Part shown: positions 55,400 through 64,000 of the stretch, piece after piece
Layout: every line of letters starts with the position of its first letter
Position numbering within the stretch: position 1 is the first letter of the stretch
From: Cyclina sinensis
Taxonomy: Eukaryota > Mollusca > Bivalvia > Venerida > Veneridae
Length of the DNA stretch: 64,000 bases
Direction of reading: 5' to 3'
NCBI GenBank assembly: GCA_012932295.1
Contig: JAAONU010000002.1
Location: forward strand, 19,685,770 to 19,749,769
Position numbers and translations under genes: made by a program
The notes under the pieces: generated by a model
The model's database searches: none
Told to the model about the DNA's origin: nothing
The model's input: the letters and a program-made list of their open reading frames with translations, nothing else

Positions 55400-56902
55400 A
55401 ACAAGAGGGCCATGATGGCCCTGGATCGCTCACCTGAGTACTTTGGCTGTAGGTTTGTTGCTAAGCAGTATTTCATTTTTTAATTGAAAATATGTAAGTG
55501 CCTACAAACCAAATATGTAAAATATCAGTCAATAAATGAAGGCTCTATGACAGAAAGTAGAAATATCTATTATAAGCTATGGTGACCTTGACCTTGACCC
55601 AGTGACCTCAAACCCTACCCATGGGTAGAGGTCCATGCAAGGAACCTATATATTGAATATCAAAGATATTGGTCTATAAATGAAGGCTTTATGAGGTACA
55701 GTAGATAAATCTATTTTTAGCCTCTGTGACCTTTAACCTAATCTAATAATTTGAACAACCAAACAACCTTTCTGACAAACTGCCAGGATATTTGGACTGA
55801 AACAGTAGCCTCTAGAGCCTTAACAAGATATTTCTAATTTTGGGCTTTGTGACCTAGTTTTTGACCCCAGATGACCTATATTCGAACCTGGGCTAGAAAT
55901 CATCGATACAACCTTTCTGACATATTTCCAGAAAATATTTGGGCTGAAAATGTTACCTCTAGAGTGTTAACAAGGTTTCTCCATATTCAGGCTGTGTGAC
56001 CTAGTTTTTGACCCCAGCTGACCCATATTCGAACCTGACCTAGAAATCATCGAAACAACCTATCTGACATACTTCCATGATATTTGGGCTGAAAATGTTA
56101 CCTCTAGAGTGTTATCAAGGTTTTTCCATATACAGACTGTGTGACTTAGTTTTTGACCCAACATGACCCATATTCGAACTTGACCTAGAAATCATCTTAA
56201 CAAGCTTTCTAACAGTTTTTCAGGAAATATGGGCTAAAAATGTTACATCTAGAGTGTAAACAAGTTTTTACCATATTTGGGCTGTGTGACTTAGTTTTTG
56301 ACCCCACATGACCAATATTCAAACTCGAGCTAGAAATCATCAAAACAACCTTTCTGACATATTACAAGGATATTTGGGCTGAAAATGTTACCTCTAAAGT
56401 GTTAACAAGGTTTTTCCATATCTGGGCTCTGTGACCTAGTTTTTGACCCCAGATGACCCACATGAGCTAGAAATCATGGAAACAACCTTTCTTACAAATT
56501 TCCAGGATATTCGGGCTGAAAATCTTACCTCTAGGGTGTTAACAAGGTTTTTCCATATTTGGGCTGTATGACCTAGTTTTTGATCCCAGATAACCCATAT
56601 TCAAACTTGGGCTAGAAACTATGGAATCAACCTTTCTGACAAATTGCCAGGACATTTGGACTGAAACAGTAGCCTCTAGAGCCTTAACAAGATTATTCTA
56701 TTTTTAGGTCATGTGACCTAGTTTTTGACCCAAGATGACCCATATTCAAACTCGTCCGAGTAATTACTGGGACAAACATCCTGACCAAGTTTCGTGACAA
56801 TTGGAGCAAAAATGTGACCAGTAGAGTGTTAACGAACTAAGTGTGAACGGACGACGGACGAAAGACGACGGACATTCATCCCTGAGCCAGCTCAGGTGAG
56901 CT
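55400..56902 (+). mobile_element. HINE-like element, GCTCACC family
   Basis: Close relative of the element at 5343-6959: the same head, the same ~350-bp unique 5' part (AGTATTTCATTTTTTAATTG, GTGACCTTGACCTTGACCCA), about seven ~145-bp units, a GGACGACGGACGAAAGACGA run and a shortened tail CCTGAGCCAGCTCAGGTGAGCT then AAAAA. Part of the tail's left arm (AGCTCAC) is deleted. Confidence 0.8.
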
Positions 56903-57039
56903 AAAAATGGCAAAATTTTTGTACTCTTCCAATCTAAAATTAAAGTGAAATATTGATAGCCTGAATATTGTCCTCCACAAAAACGACTATCTTGTATCAA
57001 ATTTCTTGATTACCATTACCATGGCAACAGTTTTTTGGG

Positions 57040-57922
57040 GACAGTTCTTCCTTGTATAAAATAACCTTTCTGACAAATTTCCAGATTATTTGGGCTAAAA
57101 ATGTTACCTCTAGAATGTTAACAAGGATTTTCAATATTTGGGCTCTGTGACCTAGTTTTTGACCCCAGATGACCCATATTCGAAGCTGACGTAGAAATCA
57201 TCAAAGCAACCTTTCTGACAAATTTCTAGATTATTTGGACTGAAAATGTAACCTCTAGAGTGTTAACAAGATTTTTCTATTTTTGGACTTTGCGACCTAG
57301 TTTCTGAACCCAGATGACCCATATTCGAACTTGAGCTAGAGATCATAGAAGCAACCTTTCTGACAAATTTCCAGATTATTTGGACTAAAAATGTTACCTC
57401 TAGAGTGTTAACAAGGATTTTCAATATTTGGGCTCTGTGACCTAGTTTTTGAAACCAGATGACCCATATTCGAACTTGACCTAGAAATCGTCAAAGCAAC
57501 CTTTCTGACAAATTTCCAGATTATTTGGACTGAAAATGTAACCTCTAGAGTGTTAACAAGATTTTTGTATTATTGGGCTCCGCGACCTAGTTTTTGAACC
57601 CAGATGACCCATATTCGAACTTCAGCTAGAAATCATTGATAGAACCTCTCTGACAAATTTCCAATATATTTGGACTGAAAAAGTAGCCTCTAGAGTGTTA
57701 ACAAGGTTTTTCTATATTTGGGCTCTGTGACCTAGTTTTCCAACCCTGATAACCCATGTTCGAACTCGTCCGAGATATTAATGAGACAAACATCCTGACC
57801 AAGTTTCATGACAATTGAGGCAAAAATGTGACCACTAGAGTGTTAACAAACTAATTGTGGACGGACGGACGAAGGACAAAAGGTGATCAGAAAAGCTCAC
57901 TCTGTCACTACATGACAGGTGA
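57040..57922 (+). mobile_element. Headless HINE-like element, GCTCACC family
   Basis: About six ~145-bp units, GGACGGACGGACGAAGGACA and the tail AGCTCACTCTGTCACT...ATGACAGGTGAGCT with AAAAA. The tail is the long-stem type also seen at 12056. The head is missing; 56903-57039 between the two elements is short AT-rich sequence. Confidence 0.7.
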
Positions 57923-58835
57923 GCTAAAAATAAAATAGGTAAAATTTAAGTGTCTGAAATATGCCATGTTAATCTTATTCCAACTGGAACGTAGATATAA
58001 TCTGACGTCAAATTATGGTATGTGACGTCATTTTAAAGAACATCAAATTTGCCTATGATGTTCCTCTTAAACATAAAAGTACGTCGTATTTGCACTATGC
58101 AGGAAGCTGAAATTTTCAGACATTAATTCTGGGATATCATTTGTTCAAAAAAAGTAAAAAGGTCAGTTTCCAAAATTTATGTCGGAGTGCTCTTTTTCCT
58201 GTGTCGCTGGTCAAATATACATGTTGTATCTATTAATCTATTATGCTCAAGGAGAATACAGTTTAACTGCTTGGTCATGTTGGTGATTGGTAGCAATTCT
58301 TCATAAACTCATTATAATCAAGATTCTTTATAATCTTTATTTCTTAAAATACACAATGACTATGATAAAAGTAAAAGTATATTAAAACTTTGATATATTT
58401 AAAATTATTTTATTAACATTTCTTAGTATTTCCGTTTTGAAAAAAAAATGTATCTATTATCTGGCAACCACTGATACGCGTCTATGACAGCATAAATGTA
58501 ACCGTTGATTAGTCTGAATTTCAAAAAAAATACCAACAGGAACTTAGGTCAAAATATCAAACGCAAAATTAAGTTGTTATACTATAATGCGCTTCACCAT
58601 GTTCACTGGTGTCACAGCTAAATACGAAACACGCAATCTTTGATTTATTGGAAGGGAGCTAACGCCAACAGATTCAGACTGTGAGATCATATTTGAAACT
58701 AGTTATCCTTTTTTCTTCCTTAGCACAATGGATATTTGTTTCTTAGCACAAGGGAGAAAACTCAATTATTGAACAATTTTAACTCAAACTAGTTATAAAA
58801 AATGTAACGTGTACAGGTTACATCCCTGACTGTTT
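57923..58835. other. AT-rich intergenic DNA with a satellite scrap
   Basis: No gene. A satellite-like piece (ACTAGTTATAAAAAATGTAA, GTGTACAGGTTACAT) lies at 58788-58825. Confidence 0.4.
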
Positions 58836-59168
58836 GACACTAGGGTCATAATTTGAAAAACTTTGGTAGAGGACCTACAGATGATGTTATGTACCAAATA
58901 TCAAAGCTCTGTACTTTCTGACCAGACTTTTTTTATGTGCATTTTTTGAAACTTCTTTTTTGGCCCTGTGACCTTATTATGCAACAGACTGGAACCATTT
59001 GAACAACTTTGAAAGGGAACCTTGCACCCAAGGATCATTGCTGTGAAGTTTGGTTAATGTGCAGTCAGTAGTTTCAGAGGAGATGTTGTTTAAAGAAATT
59101 GTTGTCAACGGGCGACGGACATACAGGGATCATAAAAGCCCACCATGAGCATGTTTGCTCAGGTGAGA
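58836..59168 (+). mobile_element. 3' end of a HINE-like element, GCTCACC family
   Basis: One partial ~165-bp-type unit (GGTAGAGGACCTACAGATGA), the closing segment and a tail CCCACCATGAGCATGTTTGC then TCAGGTGAGATAAAG. The final GAGCT has become GAGAT, so the tail stem carries a mismatch. Confidence 0.6.
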
Positions 59169-60127
59169 TAAAGAGGGCAATATAAGGAACATTTCTGTCA
59201 AATTTGGTTTAAAATGGCCAAGTGGTTTTGGAGGAGATGTCATCTGAAGCCAAAAATAGATGAAAATCTATTTTTAGCTCTGGAAATGAAATGTTGTTTG
59301 AATTTTTTATGCTTTTAGCTTTTGCAGCCCTTATGTGCAAATCGAGCAGAATGATTAGAGAAATTTTAGAAAGGGCAATATAAGGAACATTTCTGTCAAA
59401 TTTGGTTTAAATTGGCCAAGAGGTTTTGGAGCAGATGTGATTTCTAGCAAAATATTGACGAAAATCTATTTTTAGCTCTGGTGTCCATTTTGTTCAATGA
59501 TGCAGAATCTTTTCAGCAATTTAAATAGAGGGCTATGTAAGGGACATTTCTGTGAAATTTGGTGGAAAATTGCCACACAGTTGAGGCAGAGATGCTGTTT
59601 CAATTTTTTTCTACTTTAAGCTTTTGCAGCCCTTTTGTGCAATGGAGCAGAACCGATTCAGCTATTGCAGAAAAGGGCAATATAAGGAACATTTCTATCA
59701 AACTTGGTTTATAATTACCAAGTTGTTTTGGAGGAGGTGTCATCTAAAGCCAAATATTGAAGAAAAATATTTTTTAGCTCCGACAGCCATGTGAGCAATG
59801 GAGTGGAACCATTTGTGCAGTTTTAATAGAGGGTATGTAAGGATCATTTCTGTGAAATTTGTTGCAAAATCACCTTGTCATTTAGGAGATGCTGTCTGAA
59901 TTTTGTTTCTATTTTTAGCTTTTGCAGCTCTAATATGCAATGGAGCGAAATGGTTTGAGCAATTTTAGGAAAGGGCAATTTAAGGAACATTTTTGTTGAA
60001 TTTGGTTAAAAATGGCAAAGTGGTGTTGGAGGAGATGTCATTTAAAGTAAAATGATGTTGACGGATGACATATGCCAGACACAGGGTGATCCCAATAGCT
60101 CACCCTTAGCATTTGCTCAGGTGAGCT
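59169..60127 (+). mobile_element. Headless HINE-like element, GCTCACC family
   Basis: Three long units with GGAACATTTCTGTCAAATTT, GTTTTGGAGGAGATGTCAT and TTTTAGCTTTTGCAGCCC, as at 32933-33617. A short worn GACGGATGACATATGCC stretch and a tail AGCTCACCCTTAGCATTTGC then TCAGGTGAGCT with A-run follow. Confidence 0.65.
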
Positions 60128-60235
60128 AAAAAAAACCAATTTTGCCTGGGGACTTTAATGAAGGGGATTTTGAAAGCCTTTCCTACAAAAGCTTATGCAA
60201 AATGAATAGACCCCTTGGGTGGGGCCAATTTTAAC

Positions 60236-61077
60236 CTACTAATGTGTTATGTCAGTGTATTAAGTTTGAAGTAAATCCCTCAAGTACTTTTGGTGTAATG
60301 CTTCGGACAAAGTTTTCCAAGTAAATCTTATAAAGAGGAATAACGCTAAAAAATGCAAGGTAGAATAATTGTTCTTGTTACTGCAATTTCTACGAATTTG
60401 TTCTGTCAGTGTAATAAGTTTAAGGTAAATCCCTCAAGTACTTTTGGAGTTATGCTTCAGAAAAAGTTGTTCAAGTAAATCTGATAAAGGGGAATAACTC
60501 TAAAAGAAGGCAAGGTAGAGTTATTGTTCTTGCACACTGCAATTCTTACTAATGTGCTCTGTCAGTGTACTGAGTTTGAAGAAAATCCCTAAAGTACTTT
60601 TGGAGTTATGCTCTGGAAAAAACTTTTCAAGTAAATCTGATAGAAGAATAACTCTAAAAGTAGACAAGGCAGAGTTATTGTTCTTGTGCACTGCACTTTT
60701 TACCAATGTGTTTTTTCAGTCTATTAAGTTTGAAGTAAATCCCTCAAGTTCTTTTGGAGTTATGATCTGGACAAAACTTTTAATGTAAATCTGATAAAGA
60801 GGAATAACTCTAAAAGAAGGCAAGGTAGAGTTATTGTTCTTGCACAATGCACTTCCTCCCAATATGCTCTGTCAGTGTATGAAGTTTGAAGGAAAATTGC
60901 TCAAGTACTTTTGGAGTTTCGGACAAAGTTCTTCAAGTAAATCTGATTAAGGGGAATAACTCTAAAAGTAGGCAAGGCAGAGACAAAATTGGGACAGACA
61001 GATGGATGGACAGACAGATGGATGGATGCACGGATGGAGACCATTTCTAATATCCCCTCTGCCTTTGGCGGGGGGAT
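60236..61077 (+). mobile_element. Headless HINE-like element, CCCCCGCC family
   Basis: About five ~158-bp units related to 43968-45351 (GGCAAGGTAGAGTTATTGTT, AATCCCTCAAGTACTTTTGG), a GGACAGACAGATGGATGG run and a tail hairpin TCCCCTCTGCC-TTT-GGCGGGGGGAT ending at 61077. A GCTCACC-family head starts at 61079, directly against it. Confidence 0.7.
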
Positions 61078-61078
61078 A

Positions 61079-61589
61079 AACAAAAGGGTCATGATGACCC
61101 TGGGTTACTAACCTGAGTACTTTGGCTGTGGGTCTGTTGTTGAGCAAACATCAGAAGCAAAATAACAGGTTTTGAATTTTTCAAAGATCTTGTATTTCTA
61201 CAAATAAAACCATGGGAATGGCTGATTTTGATCTCAGGGACACAATTTGAACAAACTTGGTATATTTCAACTATACAATTATACATAAAAGATATCTTAG
61301 CTCTTTGGGATACAGTTTCAGCCAAAAAAAATCTTTAAGTTTTTCTTATATAAGCCTTTGTAAAACCATGTGACCCAGGGGAACTCCCATTCAAGACCCC
61401 AGGCAAATAAGTTGAACAATCTTGGTAGAGGACATCTAGATGATGCTCCATGCAAAATATCTAAGGTCCAAAACTTACAATTTCTCACAAGAAGATTTTC
61501 AAGATTCCTATATTTTACACAGGATCCATGAGCAGGGCTAATTTGATCCCAGGGACACAATTTGGACAAACTTGGTAAAGGTCAACTAG
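61079..61589 (+). mobile_element. HINE-like element, GCTCACC family, variant head
   Basis: The head is AACAAAAGGGTCATGATGAC followed by CCTGGG and ACTAACCTGAG. The head hairpin has AGGGTCAT/ATGACCCT instead of AGGGCCAT/ATGGCCCT, so both arms changed together. About three ~165-bp-type units follow; the tail is missing. Confidence 0.6.
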
Positions 61590-61760
61590 ACAAGAGGGCC
61601 ATGATGGCCCTTTTTATGGCTCATCTGAGATCAATCATTGCAACTACTTTTTAAAGTTTTTACCTATGTCAGTCAATATAAACCAAGTGACCACTGGGGT
61701 GAGGTCAGTTTTGATTTCATAACCCAAGATTTAAGGAAAATTTGTGATTTCCAAATACAT
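61590..61760 (+). repeat. HINE-like head, truncated
   Basis: ACAAGAGGGCCATGATGGCC with GGCTCATCTGAG and one partial unit (AACCAAGTGACCACTGGGGT). It ends near 61760. Confidence 0.55.
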
Positions 61761-62000
61761 AAATTTTGACTTTTAAAATCTAAAACTGAGGTTGTCACTC
61801 GGTTTATGGATGGCGCCATTGTTGCAAAAATACATGGCGAGAGAAAGCGAGACGTAAGATTTATGACGTAATTGTGGTCCGAAGTGTATACATTGTGACT
61901 CGTAGATTTCATCTAAATGAATTGTTATCTGATTAACGTTGGTTGTCAATAGTTTTGTTATATAATATATTATGCAACTTACTTATAAAAGTCTGGATAT

Positions 62001-62247
62001 CAGGCGCGTAGCTAGCCTATAAATAATGTGGATTCAAAATAATCTAGGGGGGTCAGGGGGCATGCCCCCCCTGAAAATTTTGAAATAAATGGTGCAATTT
62101 GGTGCGTTTTGGGGCCTCCGGAGAGCTTTCTTGACCAACGAAAATCCATTTATTTTAGCATAAAAATGGAGATGAATAGCTTTACTTTTTTTTATCAAAA
62201 TAATGTGGATTCAGCTGCGTACTTGCGTATAGGCAGCTACGCGCCTG
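62001..62247. mobile_element. 247-bp MITE flanked by GATAT
   Basis: The ends CAGGCGCGTAGCTAGCCTAT and ATAGGCAGCTACGCGCCTG form an inverted repeat of about 19-20 bp. They are flanked by GATAT at 61996-62000 and 62248-62252. The interior has GGGGGGCATGCCCCCC-like dyad sequence at about 62056-62070 and AATAATGTGGATTCA near both ends. No transposase. The superfamily cannot be named from the ends alone. Confidence 0.7.
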
Positions 62248-62470
62248 GATATGATTAAATCACAGAACATTTTTTTCAGTATCACTTTTTTTTTGTCTGA
62301 TTAATTCTTTTAGGTTTAAAGTTGATTTACAAACGTTAAAATAAAAAATATCAAAGTCCTGATGACCTTACCTAGTGTTCCGGTGAATAAAAATCAGTGT
62401 AACTGACTGTGATTACATTCACTGCATTCTTTACTTTTAATCCTATTTTAAAAATTTTGTCACTTAAGGA

Positions 62471-62880
62471 AACAAGAGCAACTGTAAGTGGGAGACACAC
62501 TCGACTTTTTCCTACTTTCAAAGGCAAACACATCAGAGGAAGCACATTGTGGTGAAGGGATTTCAAATGAAACATCATTTGGAAATATAATTATCAAATC
62601 CATCTATATATAACAAAGTTATAGCCAATTTTAGCAAAACTCAATAATTTGACTTTCAAAGTCAAGGTCAAGTTCAGTTTAACCTTCTTTGGAGGTATTG
62701 TCTAAAAGGTAGTTATGTCCAAGCATGAAGACACTACATCCATTAATAACACAGATATAGCAAAGTTAAGCAATGTCAAGGTCATTTAAATGTCAAGGTT
62801 ATACTTGAATTGTTCAACACTTATATTTTTATTTTCAGTGTTGTTTTGTCCCAGTATATATCAAATCTGTCCATAAATAA
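62471..62880 (+). mobile_element. HINE-like element, GGGAGACA family, fragment
   Basis: Head AACAAGAGCAACTGTAAGTG with GGGAGACACAC. Then sequence with TCAAAGTCAAGGTCAAGTTC and GTCAAGGTCATTTAAATGTC; no clear tail before the next head at 62882. The minus-strand frame over the head is a shadow. Confidence 0.5.
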
Positions 62881-62881
62881 C

Positions 62882-64000
62882 AACAATAGGGCCATGATGG
62901 CCCTAGATCACTCACCTGTATACTTTGCCTCTGGGTCTGCTGTTGAGCAAACATTAAAAGCTTTTTTAAGATTCTCCCTATATAAATCTATATAAATTCA
63001 AGTGACCTCCAGAGTATAGCCAATTTTCACTCAAGGAGCATAATTTGAACACATCTGGTAACTGACCTCTGCTCCATTAAAAACATCTAAGTTCTAGGCA
63101 CTGTGGCTTCAGACAAGAAGTTTTTTTAAAGTTTTCCCTATATAAGCCTTTGTAAAATCAACTGACCCCTGGGGCAGGGCCAAATTTGACTCTAGGGGTA
63201 CAATTTGAACAAACTTGGTAGAGGTCAACTAGACAAGGTTACATACCAAATCTTAAGGCTCAGGGCCTTGTGGTTTCAGACAAGAATTTTTTCAAAGTTT
63301 TCCCTATATATGCCTATGTAAAATCAATTTACTCACAGGGTGGGGCAAAATTTGACCCCTGAGATATGATTTGAACAAACTTTGTAAAGGTCCACTAGGC
63401 AATGCTACGTACCAAATCTTAAGGCTCTGGGCCTTATGGTTTCCCAAGAGAAGATTTTCAAAGTTTTCCCTATATAAGCCTATGCAACATCAATTGACCT
63501 CTGGGGCAGGGCCAAATTTGACAACAGGGGCATAATTTGAACAAACTTGGTAGAGGTCCACTAGACAATGCTACATACCAAATCTTAATGCTCAAAGCCT
63601 TGTGGTTTCTGACAAGAAGATTTTCAAAGTTTTCCCTTTATAAGATTATGTAAAATCAATTAACCCCCTGGGTGGAGCCAAATTTGACCCCCTCCTCACC
63701 AGGTGGGGCCAAATTGACCCCAGGGGTATAATTTGAACAAACTTGGTAGAGGTCTACAAAACAATGCTACATACCAAATCTTAAGGCTCAGGGCATTATG
63801 GTTTCAGACAAGAAGATTATTATTTTTTTCCTTTCAGTTACCATAGCAACCAGAGTTCTTTATTGAATTCAATTCTTTGAACAGCTTTGGTAGAGCTTCA
63901 TGCAAGAAATATTCCAGGCATCTTTTGTAAAAACTGGCTTAGTGGTTTAGGAGGAGAAGTCGTTCAAGTCAAATTGTTGACTACACACACTGACGGACCC
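62882..64000 (+). mobile_element. HINE-like element, GCTCACC family, cut by window end
   Basis: Head AACAATAGGGCCATGATGGC with ACTCACCTG. About five ~165-bp-type units, the CATAGCAACCAGAG closing segment and the start of the GACGGACCC run at the window edge. The tail hairpin must lie just beyond 64000. Confidence 0.7.

Overview
This is eukaryotic, AT-rich, repeat-saturated DNA, most likely from a bivalve mollusc. The inference rests on its repeats: 'AACAAGAGGGCC...' elements with ~145 and ~165 bp tandem bodies, a tRNA-headed SINE, a DIRS-type retroelement fragment and a Helentron helicase-endonuclease fragment. I see no bacterial or plasmid gene, rRNA, functional tRNA or CRISPR array. No complete host gene is present. 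The only convincing host coding sequence is one 213-bp exon of a thrombospondin type-1 (THSD7-like) protein at 27664-27876 on the minus strand. | Layout. 0-10 kb: intergenic DNA, a small minus-strand repeat element (3395-3772) and a broken Helentron polyprotein (4335-8474, minus). The Helentron is split between its helicase and endonuclease parts by a 3.0-kb TA-flanked transposon (4778-7806). A 433-bp TTAA-flanked MITE follows at 9549-9981. 10-16 kb: two long tandem-repeat elements. 16-20 kb: a SINE, a 1.3-kb element whose inverted ends are stacks of 20-bp palindromes (17702-19005), and a DIRS reverse transcriptase/RNase H remnant (19651-20621). 20-23.7 kb: tandem-repeat elements and unassigned sequence. 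23.7-26.1 kb: an inverted, truncated copy of a gene-bearing transposon (copy 1). 26-37 kb: a dense thicket of nested tandem-repeat elements around the thrombospondin exon. 37-43 kb: a transposase scrap, then a ~158-bp satellite field. 43.0-54.1 kb: copy 2 of the gene-bearing transposon, with later insertions inside it. 54-64 kb: diverged satellite remnants, more tandem-repeat elements and a 247-bp MITE. | Two systems stand out. First, a transposon with ~140-bp inverted ends carries a gene for a FEN1/XPG-like PIN nuclease with a C-terminal cysteine-rich CXC domain. It is present as two inverted copies that share one frameshift and each carry private lesions. I do not recognise it as a named transposon superfamily. 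Second, at least six sequence-distinct families of non-autonomous elements share one plan: an (AA)CAAG head, a tandem body of ~125-170 bp units, a GGAC/GACA-rich run, and a 3' hairpin repeating a motif from the head, abutting an A-run. Four nested insertions allow the pre-insertion targets to be read and show insertion at A/T-runs with at most an AA duplication. This fits what is known of Helentron-derived elements (HINEs), and the Helentron protein fragment in the same window is a plausible relative of the source of the machinery.
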